From assembly GCA_031376425.1 (NCBI GenBank), contig JANMDR010000114.1, forward strand, positions 1-22,387: DNA of 22,387 bases, in the 5' to 3' direction. The stretch's first letter is position 1. The number at the start of each line of letters is the position of its first letter. Made by a program: the position numbers and the translations under genes. This DNA comes from JANMDR01 sp031376425 (GTDB lineage Bacteria; Pseudomonadota; Gammaproteobacteria; Burkholderiales; Usitatibacteraceae). Below the pieces are notes generated by a model. The model saw only the letters and a program-made list of their open reading frames with translations. It was not told the DNA's origin and did not search any database. This document shows positions 7,725-15,537 of the stretch, piece after piece.

Positions 7725-9020
7725 ATGACGCTGCAATATTTAAGCGGCTTCGGTAACCAACACGCGACCGAAGCCCGCGACGGCGCGTTGCCGCAAGGCC
7801 GAAACTCGCCTCAGCAAGCGCCGCTGGGTTTATATGCGGAGCAAGTTTCCGGTAGCGCCTTTACAGCGCCTAGGGTGCGTAATTTACGGTCGTGGCAGTA
7901 TCGGCTACAGCCTTCAGTGGCGCATGAGGCTTATGTTCCTGTTCATGCTGGCAATCATTGGTTAACAGCACCCGATGCCATAGCGCACCCCACCCCTAAT
8001 CGCCTACGCTGGGACGCACTACCCACGGATGGAATACCAGCCGAAACCGACTTTATAGATGGCATGTTTAGCATCGCCAGTAACGGTAGTGCCCGCAACC
8101 ATGCTGGCATTGCGGTACATATTTACCGAGCAAATAAATCCAGCCGGATTTTCTACAATGCCGATGGCGAGATATTATTTGTGCCGCAGCAAGGTGCGAT
8201 GCAACTACAAACCGAATTTGGTTTGCTGGATGTGGCACCGGGTGAAATTGCGGTGATTCCGCGTGGCGTAAAATTTCGGACGCTTATTGAATCTTCTGTA
8301 AATGGCTATGTATGCGAAAACTATGGTGCACCTTTTGAATTGCCTGAGTTAGGGCCTATTGGTGCCAATGGTTTAGCGAATGCACGCGATTTTTCTTATC
8401 CCGTTGCTTGGTTTGAGCAAAGCACTAATCCAATCGAAGTTATCACCAAGTATGCTGGTAAGTTTTGGCGCGCCATGGCCGCATCTTCCCCGCTAAACGT
8501 AGTCGCGTGGCACGGAAATTATGCGCCGTACAAATATAATTTGGCGCGATTTAACACCATGAATACCGTTAGCTTTGATCACCCTGATCCTTCTATTTTT
8601 ACCGTACTCACATCGCCTTCGAATACCCTTGGCACCGCAAATTGCGATTTCGTGATTTTTCCACCACGCTGGTTGGTGGCTGAAAACACGTTTAGACCAC
8701 CTTGGTTCCACCGTAACTGCATGAGCGAATACATGGGCTTAATTCATGGTGCCTACGATGCTAAAGCCGCAGGCTTTGTGCCGGGCGGCGGTTCACTGCA
8801 CAATGCCTTTTCGGCCCACGGGCCAGATTTAGCAACATTTAATAAAGCAAGTGCGGCGAAACTTGAACCCCAATTTGTGGGCAACACCATGGCATTTATG
8901 TTTGAGAGCAACTTAGCACTAGAGCCATCATTACAAGCAATGAAACATCCCGCCCTACAATCCAATTATGACCAAGTCTGGAGTAATTTTCCGCAGGCCG
9001 TATTGAAAGAAAAATTATGA
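7725..9020 (+). CDS. hmgA: Homogentisate 1,2-dioxygenase
   Basis: Cleaves the ring of homogentisate to 4-maleylacetoacetate using non-heme Fe(II). The N-terminus YLSGFGNQHATEA and RSWQYRLQPSVAH are family hallmarks. The metal ligands are His329 (PPWFHRNCMSEYMGL), Glu335 and His365 (AFSAHGPD), with exactly the 6- and 30-residue spacings of the characterised human enzyme. PGGGSLHNAFSAHGP is conserved. Length 431 is normal. Only 2 nt separate it from the hpd stop, and its own stop overlaps the next start by ATGA, indicating translational coupling. Confidence 0.97.
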   Translation: MTLQYLSGFGNQHATEARDGALPQGRNSPQQAPLGLYAEQVSGSAFTAPRVRNLRSWQYRLQPSVAHEAYVPVHAGNHWLTAPDAIAHPTPNRLRWDALPTDGIPAETDFIDGMFSIASNGSARNHAGIAVHIYRANKSSRIFYNADGEILFVPQQGAMQLQTEFGLLDVAPGEIAVIPRGVKFRTLIESSVNGYVCENYGAPFELPELGPIGANGLANARDFSYPVAWFEQSTNPIEVITKYAGKFWRAMAASSPLNVVAWHGNYAPYKYNLARFNTMNTVSFDHPDPSIFTVLTSPSNTLGTANCDFVIFPPRWLVAENTFRPPWFHRNCMSEYMGLIHGAYDAKAAGFVPGGGSLHNAFSAHGPDLATFNKASAAKLEPQFVGNTMAFMFESNLALEPSLQAMKHPALQSNYDQVWSNFPQAVLKEKL

Positions 9021-10018
9021 AATTAGCTAGTGTAAAGAGTGCATCACCTGATGGTATTTTATTAATCGTCAATACTGCTCTAACGCGTGCGGCTGCGGTG
9101 CCAAACATCGCGCCCAACATGCAGTATGCCTTAGAAAATTGGGCGGTGATAGCGCCAAAATTGCTAGAAGCATCTGAGGATATCGGCTGCGGTGGCATGG
9201 CGGGCGAATTTGATTTTCAACAAGCCTTGGCCGATGGCAAAATTGCCGCGCCACTGCCGCGCACCCATCAATGGCTTGACGGCTCGGCCTATCTTTCACA
9301 TGTTGAACGCGTCCGCCGCGCTCGCAATGATGTTGTACCACCGAGCTTCTTTCATGATCCCCTAATGTACCAAGGCGGCGGCGACGCTATGATGGGCGCA
9401 CGTGATGATATAGCAGTATTAAGCGAGGATTGGGGCGTAGATTTAGAAGGCGAAGTTGGCGTGATTACCGGTGATGTAGCGATGGGTGCCTCGCCTGCAG
9501 AAGCCGGATTATCCGTGCGACTGGTAACATTAATCAACGACGTTTCCTATCGCCGCTTAATTCCTGCCGAACTTGCTAAAGGCTTTGGTTTTGTAAATAG
9601 TAAAGGCAACAACACCCTATCCCCAGTGGCAGTGACACCAGATGAATTAGGCAATGCTTGGGACAATGGCAAACTTAATTTCCGCCTAGTGTGCCATGTG
9701 CGTGGAGAATGGTTTGGTAACGGTAACGCCGCCACTGACATGACTTTTAGCCTAAATGATTTAATAGCACATGCTGCAAAAACACGTGAATTAAAAGCTG
9801 GTACCCTGATTGGTTCTGGCACTATTTCTAATCATGACGAAACAACTGGCTATGCCTGCATTATGGAAAAACGCTTGGTTGAACAAGTAAAGTTGGGTGA
9901 AGCTAAAACTGATTTTTTACGCTTTGGCGACACCATTGAAATTGATATGTTTGACCATCAAGGCGAGTCGATTTTTGGTGCTATTAAGCAAACGCTGGTT
10001 CGTTACCAAAATTCGTAA
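9017..10018 (+). CDS. Fumarylacetoacetase, short FAA-hydrolase family type
   Basis: Last step of the homogentisate route: hydrolysis of fumarylacetoacetate to fumarate and acetoacetate. The protein is 333 residues, the short form found in many beta/gammaproteobacteria, not the roughly 430-residue eukaryote-like FahA. An N-terminal domain (about 1-100, MKLASVKSASPDG) precedes the FAA-hydrolase core. Probable Mg2+ ligands are Asp114 (FFHDPLMYQGG), Glu144 and Glu146 (DLEGEVGVI) and Asp175 (LINDVSYR). GSGTISNHDE (266-275) matches the conserved active-site loop. It overlaps hmgA by 4 nt. No maleylacetoacetate isomerase gene lies in the operon, so isomerisation must be encoded elsewhere or bypassed. 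Operon position makes this role much likelier than another FAA-hydrolase activity. Confidence 0.9.
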   Translation: MKLASVKSASPDGILLIVNTALTRAAAVPNIAPNMQYALENWAVIAPKLLEASEDIGCGGMAGEFDFQQALADGKIAAPLPRTHQWLDGSAYLSHVERVRRARNDVVPPSFFHDPLMYQGGGDAMMGARDDIAVLSEDWGVDLEGEVGVITGDVAMGASPAEAGLSVRLVTLINDVSYRRLIPAELAKGFGFVNSKGNNTLSPVAVTPDELGNAWDNGKLNFRLVCHVRGEWFGNGNAATDMTFSLNDLIAHAAKTRELKAGTLIGSGTISNHDETTGYACIMEKRLVEQVKLGEAKTDFLRFGDTIEIDMFDHQGESIFGAIKQTLVRYQNS

Positions 10019-10041
10019 CGCGAAGATAAATAAGGCAAAAA

Positions 10042-10869
10042 ATGGCGGGCGAAACCACACACGCATTGCGCGGCGACTATAAAAATATTCGCGCAGATTA
10101 CACCGTTGATCAGGACTACAGCATCTATACGCAGGCTGAGCAAATGCTTTGGAAGCGCCTATATACTAGGCAATCCAGCCTATTACCGGCTTATGCATGC
10201 GACGAGTTTATCGAGATATTAAGTGATCTACATTTTGGCGACGGTATTCCAAAATTTGCCGAGATCAACATTAAACTTGCCAAAGCCACGCAATGGCAAA
10301 TTGTTGCCGTACCGGGCTTATTACCAGATGGTTGGTTCTTTGAGCATCTGGCAAACAAACGTTTTCCCGTCACGGTTTGGCTGCGCTCAGAATCGGAGTT
10401 TGACTATATCGTTGAGCCTGATATTTTTCATGACTTTTTTGGTCACGTGCCATTACTGTTTAATCCAACCTTCGCTAATTTTTTAGAGGCTTATGGCAAA
10501 GGCGGGGTTAAAGCACAGGATTTAGATGCTCTTGATTACTTAGCACGCCTGTACTGGTACACGGTTGAATTTGGGTTAATTCAAACACCTAAGGGCTTAC
10601 GAACCTACGGCGCCGGTATCTTGTCATCGGGTAGTGAATTACCGTATTGCACCACGTCAAGCGCATCGCAACGCATCAAATTTGATTTACTGCGTGTGAT
10701 GCAATCCAAATATAAAATTGATAGCTTTCAAGAAACCTATTTCGTCATTGATAGCTTCAAACAATTGTTCGATGCCACCGCACCCGACTTCACGCCTTAC
10801 TACGAGCAACTCCGTAACCGGGCTACCTTAGCTGCTAACGCAACCCTATCCACCGATCACATCCTATAA
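10042..10869 (+). CDS. phhA: Phenylalanine 4-monooxygenase (phenylalanine hydroxylase)
   Basis: Pterin-dependent aromatic amino acid hydroxylase turning phenylalanine into tyrosine, which feeds the pathway encoded upstream. It is a catalytic-domain-only bacterial enzyme of 275 residues. The iron ligands are His130 and His135 (EPDIFHDFFGHVP) and Glu176 (YTVEFGL), with the same 5- and 41-residue spacing as the characterised Chromobacterium enzyme. VPGLLPDGWFFEHLANKRFPVT and GAGILSSGSE are conserved. TAAGG precedes the ATG, 23 bp after the upstream stop. The partner phhB (4a-carbinolamine dehydratase), often adjacent, is absent here. Confidence 0.96.
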   Translation: MAGETTHALRGDYKNIRADYTVDQDYSIYTQAEQMLWKRLYTRQSSLLPAYACDEFIEILSDLHFGDGIPKFAEINIKLAKATQWQIVAVPGLLPDGWFFEHLANKRFPVTVWLRSESEFDYIVEPDIFHDFFGHVPLLFNPTFANFLEAYGKGGVKAQDLDALDYLARLYWYTVEFGLIQTPKGLRTYGAGILSSGSELPYCTTSSASQRIKFDLLRVMQSKYKIDSFQETYFVIDSFKQLFDATAPDFTPYYEQLRNRATLAANATLSTDHIL

Positions 10870-10872
10870 ATT

Positions 10873-11301
10873 ATGTTTGAGTTTTCTGCTGAAGCCGGTC
10901 TTTGGGGCCTATTTGCTGCTGCCTTTATCTCTGCCACCGTTCTGCCCGGCGGCTCTGAATTTGTGCTGATGGCACTGCTGGCTAAACATCCAGATCAATT
11001 TTGGCAAGCCATCGCGGTAGCTACGGTAGGCAACACTCTAGGTGGATTAACATCCTACTGGCTTGGCCGCCTGCTCCCAAATAAAGCCGAAGGCCGCGCG
11101 ATTGAGTGGCTAAAAAAATACGGCTATTGGACGCTGCTGATGAGCTGGATACCGCTATTTGGCGACGCTATTTGCGTGGCAGCGGGCTGGATGCGACTAA
11201 ATGTGTGGGCGGCTCTACCGCTGTTTGCGATAGGCAAATTATTCCGCTACGCATTGGTGGCGGGCGGTTGGGCATGGATTGTGGCAACGTTTTTTAAGTA
11301 G
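10873..11301 (+). CDS. yqaA: YqaA-like inner-membrane protein (DedA/VTT superfamily)
   Basis: 142-residue polytopic membrane protein. Diagnostic stretches are FISATVLPGGSEF (18-30), GNTLGGLTSYWLGR (53-66), LMSWIPLFGDAICVAAGWMRL (89-109) and AIGKLFRY (119-126). These are the pattern of the YqaA subfamily of VTT/SNARE-associated membrane proteins, which carry a re-entrant loop with acidic and basic residues. DedA relatives are linked to lipid transport and membrane potential; a role for YqaA is not established. Only 3 nt separate it from phhA, so it is the last gene of the aromatic catabolism operon, an unusual companion. A hairpin with a T run follows. Confidence 0.85.
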   Translation: MFEFSAEAGLWGLFAAAFISATVLPGGSEFVLMALLAKHPDQFWQAIAVATVGNTLGGLTSYWLGRLLPNKAEGRAIEWLKKYGYWTLLMSWIPLFGDAICVAAGWMRLNVWAALPLFAIGKLFRYALVAGGWAWIVATFFK

Positions 11302-11329
11302 ATTAGGCTTTTTCTAAATGATTGAAAAC

Positions 11330-11350
11330 AGCCTAAAATAGGGCTTTTTA
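11330..11350 (+). terminator. Probable terminator of the hpd operon
   Basis: AGCC (11330-11333) pairs with GGCT (11343-11346), with a bulged G and an A-rich loop, and the stem is followed by TTTTTAAGG. The same AGCCTAA can instead pair with TTAGGCT at 11303-11309, giving two alternative stems. It lies between yqaA and the toxin-antitoxin pair and overlaps the leader of the latter. It resembles the hairpin at 14805-14840, including the GGGC(AT)CTTTAAGG-like right arm. Confidence 0.5.
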
Positions 11351-11360
11351 AGGATCTACA

Positions 11361-11786
11361 ATGCAAGACATACGCTGGGTACAGCGCTTTAACAACTATG
11401 CGAAAGCACTAGAAACGCTGCGTCGCGGTGTAGCATTGAGCAACACCCGTGCACTTTCCGAACTAGAACAACAGGGTTTAATTCAAGGCTTTGAGTTCAC
11501 GCATGAACTGGCTTGGAACGTACTTAAAGATTATCTGGAAGAACAAGGCTTCGTGAATATTATCGGTTCAAAAAATGCAACGCGCGAAGCCTTCAAAAAT
11601 GGCTTGATTACGGACGGTGATGCTTGGATGGACATGATCAAAGCACGAAATCTCACATCGCACACTTACAACCTTGATATTGCCAACGGCATCGTTAATG
11701 ACATTCTTACGCGATTTTTCACAGCCCTAGAAGCGATGGAAAAATCCTTTATCACCTTACACAAACAGCTAAATGACGGCGTATGA
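11361..11786 (+). CDS. HEPT-domain toxin (HI0074-type) of a MNT/HEPT toxin-antitoxin pair
   Basis: 141-residue all-helical protein of the HI0074 'nucleotidyltransferase substrate-binding' family. It has RWVQRFNNYAKALETL at the start, GLIQGFEFTHELAWNVLKDYLEEQG (39-63), and GLITDGDAWMDMIKARNLTSHTYN (81-104). The last contains the HepT motif R-x4-H-x-Y: Arg96, His101, Tyr103. In studied HepT toxins the Arg/His pair is the RNase site, and the Tyr is the residue that the MNT antitoxin adenylylates to block it (established for the family). AAGGA precedes the ATG by 6 nt. It overlaps the downstream antitoxin start by ATGA. The pair sits alone between the hpd operon and psd, suggesting independent insertion. 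Confidence 0.88.
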   Translation: MQDIRWVQRFNNYAKALETLRRGVALSNTRALSELEQQGLIQGFEFTHELAWNVLKDYLEEQGFVNIIGSKNATREAFKNGLITDGDAWMDMIKARNLTSHTYNLDIANGIVNDILTRFFTALEAMEKSFITLHKQLNDGV

Positions 11787-12085
11787 AATATGGCCTACAT
11801 AATGCGACGATAGCAAAAATTTGCAGTGTTTTTGCGCAATTCCCCGAAATAGAAAAAGCAATTCTTTACGGTTCACGCGCAAAAGGTAATTACAAAGCCG
11901 GTTCAGATATTGACCTCACCTTGGTAGGTACAAACTTATCGCAAAAATCCTGTATGACAATAGCTGAAGCACTAGATGAACTGCTACTCCCCTACTCCGT
12001 TGACCTATCCGTATTTGCGTTGCTTAATCACGCTGATTTAGAAGCGCATATCCAGCGACATGGTGTCACTTTTTATCAGCGATAA
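11783..12085 (+). CDS. MNT-domain nucleotidyltransferase antitoxin
   Basis: 100-residue minimal nucleotidyltransferase. The GS-x10-D-x-D catalytic motif is exact: Gly30-Ser31 in ILYGSRAKGNYKAGSDIDL, with Asp42 and Asp44 as metal ligands. The third carboxylate is probably Asp74 in YSVDLSVF. In characterised systems MntA transfers AMP to a tyrosine of HepT and so neutralises it. Here both the donor motif and the target tyrosine (Tyr103 of the upstream protein) are intact, so the pair should be functional. The start is set by the 4-nt overlap with the toxin stop. No separate promoter is visible. Confidence 0.88.
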   Translation: MKYGLHNATIAKICSVFAQFPEIEKAILYGSRAKGNYKAGSDIDLTLVGTNLSQKSCMTIAEALDELLLPYSVDLSVFALLNHADLEAHIQRHGVTFYQR

Positions 12086-12159
12086 ATATTGCCTTTGTGC
12101 TAACTCTAAGCCACCGCATGCGCCTCGCGATTAGCGTCAATAAATAAATTGAACAACCT

Positions 12160-13089
12160 TTATCTCCCCGCAAGGGGGCTACCTTCGGGTTGCAGGGCAA
12201 CTTCAGGCTCTACGAGATACACTTTACGCATCAACTTCTGCCCCACGCGCAAGGGGCTTCCTTCCTTAATATCGTCAGCCAGCACATAGCCTGGGGGCGT
12301 AAAAATAATGATTGTCGAGCCGTGTTGAAACCAGCCCATTTCAGCGCCTTTCTTATAGCTGGCATCGCACTCGATCACGTTAGGACCTTGGTATTTTAAA
12401 TGCAGGAGCGTATCTAAACAGTGCAAACGAATACTCGCTACAAGTACGGCGGCCACGGGCACTAATAATATTTCATCACCGGTGTTGGTGCATTCGGTAT
12501 GCAGCACCGCGCGTTCGTTTTTACAGAACAATTTCTCCACCCGTTTGAGCGCAATCGGGTTTACGTTCCAAGTATCACCGGAAATATAGTTCACCCGTTT
12601 AACCCGACAATCAAGGGGCGCGTGAAAGCGATGATACATACTTGATGTGATACGAATGGTGGCGTAGCAGCCATTGCGGTAGCGGCGCAGTAACTCAGGG
12701 TCACCTACTAAATCTAACAAGCTGTACGGATAGCCTTTGGCTTGAAATACCTGCACACCCTCCAAATTGCCGCAAGCACCGACAATGCCATCGCAAGGGC
12801 TCACTAGCGTATTTGCATCTTGAGCAATCGGCCTAGCGCCATCTTTTAGCTCGCGCGTAAAACAATCATGCATGCTGCTAAATTGGGTTTTTTTGGCTTC
12901 GTGCAACTGCAAATCTGCAAAGCGCCGCCACACACCGATGGATAGCGCCGCTACCAGTGGTTGTTCAATTTTACTGAACCAGCCCATCAAAATAGTGAGT
13001 CCTTGGCGCGGAATACGATTGGTGAGCAAAAAATTTATGCGCTCCTGCTGCATTAGCTGTTGAAATAATTTGCGTAACGTCATCAGCAT
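12160..13089 (-). CDS. psd: Phosphatidylserine decarboxylase proenzyme
   Basis: Inner-membrane pyruvoyl enzyme making phosphatidylethanolamine from phosphatidylserine; the proenzyme cuts itself into a large beta chain and a small alpha chain carrying the pyruvoyl group. Key parts, numbered from the chosen ATG: SPCDG (Asp100), YHRFHAP (His153 and His156), and the cleavage motif GWFQHGSTIIIF with Gly257-Ser258. These fit the Asp-His-Ser triad. The residue before the GST is His, not the usual Leu of bacterial LGST. GGAG lies 9 nt before this ATG. An in-frame ATG 17 codons earlier lacks a site and would collide with the divergent gene at 13140. The resulting 309 residues are close to usual length. 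Divergent from the aminotransferase, 50 bp away. Confidence 0.93.
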   Translation of the reverse strand: MLMTLRKLFQQLMQQERINFLLTNRIPRQGLTILMGWFSKIEQPLVAALSIGVWRRFADLQLHEAKKTQFSSMHDCFTRELKDGARPIAQDANTLVSPCDGIVGACGNLEGVQVFQAKGYPYSLLDLVGDPELLRRYRNGCYATIRITSSMYHRFHAPLDCRVKRVNYISGDTWNVNPIALKRVEKLFCKNERAVLHTECTNTGDEILLVPVAAVLVASIRLHCLDTLLHLKYQGPNVIECDASYKKGAEMGWFQHGSTIIIFTPPGYVLADDIKEGSPLRVGQKLMRKVYLVEPEVALQPEGSPLAGR

Positions 13090-13139
13090 GTCATGTTGCT
13101 CCGATATGTTGCTATAAATTGCGATTAAGGAAAAAACCA

Positions 13140-14822
13140 ATGGAAACTATTTTTACGTTGAATGGGCTAGGTATTGCAGTTGCTGCCGCTACGACGATTG
13201 CTGTTGCGATTAAAGCTAAAGCTAGGCTTGAACTTTCACTGGCCAAGCATCGTTCGCTTACAGGACACGCAAAAATGTCCCGCCAGATAGCAAAATTCGT
13301 GCCCTTCTATGAGTATGATGACGCTACTTTCTTTCGGGTTGATGACGCTCCAGAAAATATTGCTGCCCAGCGACGTGCTGCCTTTACCCAACTGGCTGAA
13401 CTTTATGCGCAGCGATTTGCAAAATCGGCCGCGCAAACAGCGGAAGTTGCCGGTGGTGTTTCTGATTTGCAATTTACATCACGCTATCGTGTGCCGTTTC
13501 AATTTAGCGCTTATGTACGCCAACACCTGCGCGGTGGCTCGTTTTTAGCATCATCCGATGGCGTGTTGGTAACCGATTTAGACGGTAATCAACTCTACGA
13601 TTTGACTGGTTCTTACGGCGTAAATGTATTTGGCTATAACGTGTATAAACGGCTGATAGAGCAGGGTACCGCCACAGTGCGCGATTTAGGGCCAGTGCTA
13701 GGTGCGTACCACCCAGTGGTGGCGAAAAACGTGACGCGCTTACGCAAAATTTCGCAACTGGATGAAGTATCGTTTCATATGTCTGGTACCGAGGCCGTGA
13801 TGCAGGCTGTGCGCCTTGCCCGCTATCACACTAAAAAAACCCATCTGGTACGCTTTTGCGGGGCTTATCATGGCTGGTGGGGTGATGTGCAACCAGGAGT
13901 GGGTAATCCGCAACCGGCACGCGAAACTTATACCCTAAAAGAGCTGGATGATGCTGCGTTAAAAGTGATAGCAACCCGTAAGGATATTGCCTGCGTGCTC
14001 GTTAATCCCCTGCAAGCACTGCATCCAAACAGTGGCGCACCTGGTGATTCAGCATTACTCGATAGCTCGCGTAAAGCTGGTTTTGATCGCCAAGCATATA
14101 GCGCGTGGTTGCAGCGCTTGCGCGAAATATGTACCGCGCGCGGCATTGCGCTTATTTTTGATGAAGTTTTTGTAGGCTTTAGAATTGCAAGGGGTGGCGC
14201 ACAAGAATATTTTAATGTGCGAGCAGATATGGTTACCTATGGCAAAACGCTTGGCGGCGGCTTACCAGTGGGCGTAGTGTGTGGCAAAGCCGCATGGATG
14301 AAGCGTTTCCGAGAAGACCGCCCAGCCGATATTTGCTTTGCACGGGGTACATTTAATGCGCACCCATACGTAATGGGCGCGATGGACGCGTTTTTTGACT
14401 ATCTTGAAACCGAAGAAGTTTCACGCATTTATTCTAGCCTTGAACGTATTTGGCGCTATCGTGCCGTGTCGTTCAATCAACGCTTGCGTGATGCACAACT
14501 ACCAGTACAAATCGCAAATTTATCATCGATTTGGACCGTGTTCTACACCGTGCCGTGCCGCTACAATTGGATGCTGCAGTATTATTTACGTGCAGAGGGG
14601 CTCGCGCTAAGTTGGGTAGGCACGGGGCGAATGATATTTAGTTTGAACTACACCGACGACGAATTTGAAAGCGTTTCTGACCGCTTTATAGCGGCTGCCC
14701 TTGCCATGCAGCGCGATGGCTGGTGGTGGCATGAGCCTAACGCTACAAACAAACAAATCAAGCGTAAAGTGCTTAAAGAACTCATCACCCAACACTTCCA
14801 GAAACCTTTAAAGACGCCCTAA
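13140..14822 (+). CDS. Class-III PLP aminotransferase with hydrophobic N-terminus (GSA-aminomutase-like fold)
   Basis: 560 residues, about 130 longer than a plain class-III enzyme. The N-terminus (5-24, FTLNGLGIAVAAATTIAVAI) is a likely membrane anchor followed by a basic stretch. An extension (50-130) contains the aromatic KFVPFYEYDDATFF. The aminotransferase core has MSGTEAVMQAVR (214-225), CGAYHGWWG (240-248), IALIFDEVFVGFR (336-348, with Asp341 contacting the PLP ring nitrogen) and TYGKTLGGGLP (366-376), where Lys369 is the Schiff-base lysine. The substrate is unknown. It is not hemL-like in length or context. AAGGA precedes ATG by 9 nt; a TTG seven codons upstream is ignored. Its stop lies inside the hairpin shared with the convergent membrane-protein gene. 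Confidence 0.8.
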   Translation: METIFTLNGLGIAVAAATTIAVAIKAKARLELSLAKHRSLTGHAKMSRQIAKFVPFYEYDDATFFRVDDAPENIAAQRRAAFTQLAELYAQRFAKSAAQTAEVAGGVSDLQFTSRYRVPFQFSAYVRQHLRGGSFLASSDGVLVTDLDGNQLYDLTGSYGVNVFGYNVYKRLIEQGTATVRDLGPVLGAYHPVVAKNVTRLRKISQLDEVSFHMSGTEAVMQAVRLARYHTKKTHLVRFCGAYHGWWGDVQPGVGNPQPARETYTLKELDDAALKVIATRKDIACVLVNPLQALHPNSGAPGDSALLDSSRKAGFDRQAYSAWLQRLREICTARGIALIFDEVFVGFRIARGGAQEYFNVRADMVTYGKTLGGGLPVGVVCGKAAWMKRFREDRPADICFARGTFNAHPYVMGAMDAFFDYLETEEVSRIYSSLERIWRYRAVSFNQRLRDAQLPVQIANLSSIWTVFYTVPCRYNWMLQYYLRAEGLALSWVGTGRMIFSLNYTDDEFESVSDRFIAAALAMQRDGWWWHEPNATNKQIKRKVLKELITQHFQKPLKTP

Positions 14823-14840
14823 ATACGGGCATCTTTAAGG
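14805..14840. terminator. Bidirectional terminator-like hairpin between convergent genes
   Basis: CCTTTAAAGACGCCC (14805-14819) pairs with GGGCATCTTTAAGG (14827-14840), with one bulge and one mismatch, around TAAATAC. The TAA stop of the aminotransferase gene is in the loop. It lies 25 bp from the end of the convergent 14865-15467 gene, so it can serve both. There is no long T run on either side, so its strength is uncertain. Confidence 0.55.
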
Positions 14841-14864
14841 AATTTCAGATACTTCTCGATACTT

Positions 14865-15467
14865 CTACCGTTTGGCAATATCTGGATCAATCAACTGCCC
14901 ACGCATTAAATACAACGGTGCGCGGTGATATAACATGATGTCGTGAAATGGATCGGTGAGAATTTTTGTGAACCACACCAAACCAGTTTGTATATCACGT
15001 ATAAAGAATAGATGTATTGTGCGAAACAGCAAACCGCCTACGCCAATCGCAATCCACAACAATCCCATATTATTCACATAGCCCATTACATCGGTTGGTG
15101 CCGCCATTAGTCCCATCAGCGTTGGATCTGCCCATAGCGCCAATGGCGATAAAGCCCAAATAACCATCAGCACGATTTTACGCTGCAAGTTATAGCCAAC
15201 TTTGATGTCTTCCTTATGCTCGTGGGAGGCCATATTCACTTCGTCATAGCCCTTCGGCTCAAAGAAAAAATGTCCCGCTTGACGACTTACCATGCCGATC
15301 AACCAACAAACCAAAGCCGCGATAGCTGGTACGTAAAACAGCAATATATACCCGACCACAAAACTCGTGGCGCTGAGCAAATGTAACGATTGATTAATGC
15401 GGCTGTGATGATAAAAGCGATGGTCATCCCAGCGCTGTTCTTTTAATGCTGCAGCAAATCCTTGCAT
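14865..15467 (-). CDS. Multi-pass membrane protein, Mpo1/DUF962-like (possible lipid dioxygenase)
   Basis: 200 residues with several hydrophobic helices and many histidines. Near the start is FYHHSRINQSLHLLS (18-32), with the H-x3/4-N-x3-H pattern. After a helical hairpin comes RQAGHFFFE (62-70), then SHEHKED (81-87), and a final FHDIMLYHRAPLYLMRG (174-190). The 'H..N...H' helix plus 'GH...E' after a hairpin is the arrangement of Mpo1-like (DUF962) proteins; yeast Mpo1 is an Fe(II) dioxygenase shortening 2-hydroxy fatty acids. The similarity is by motif only, and the later histidines differ. ATG at 15467 has GGAG 6 nt upstream; a GTG one codon earlier is closer than ideal. Convergent with the aminotransferase, divergent from the PHP-glycosyltransferase. 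Confidence 0.7.
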   Translation of the reverse strand: MQGFAAALKEQRWDDHRFYHHSRINQSLHLLSATSFVVGYILLFYVPAIAALVCWLIGMVSRQAGHFFFEPKGYDEVNMASHEHKEDIKVGYNLQRKIVLMVIWALSPLALWADPTLMGLMAAPTDVMGYVNNMGLLWIAIGVGGLLFRTIHLFFIRDIQTGLVWFTKILTDPFHDIMLYHRAPLYLMRGQLIDPDIAKR

Positions 15468-15537
15468 CACTTTCTCCTTCGCAAATTAAAATTAGGGACA
15501 TCTTGTTTACAACAACCACTATGTATACCGCCCCAAG

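Noticed and set aside
9069..9341. Antisense reading frames of 60-100 codons over hmgA, fah, pyrH, tsf and others
   Set aside because: They lie inside strongly supported genes, lack initiation signals and show no protein family pattern.
12166..12177. CCCC-GCAA-GGGG hairpin at the psd end as a terminator
   Set aside because: The 4-bp stem lies within the last codons and has no T run in either direction.
13090..13140. Upstream ATG (13140) as the psd start
   Set aside because: It lacks a Shine-Dalgarno and would overlap the start of the divergent aminotransferase gene; the ATG at 13089 has GGAG nearby and gives the usual length.
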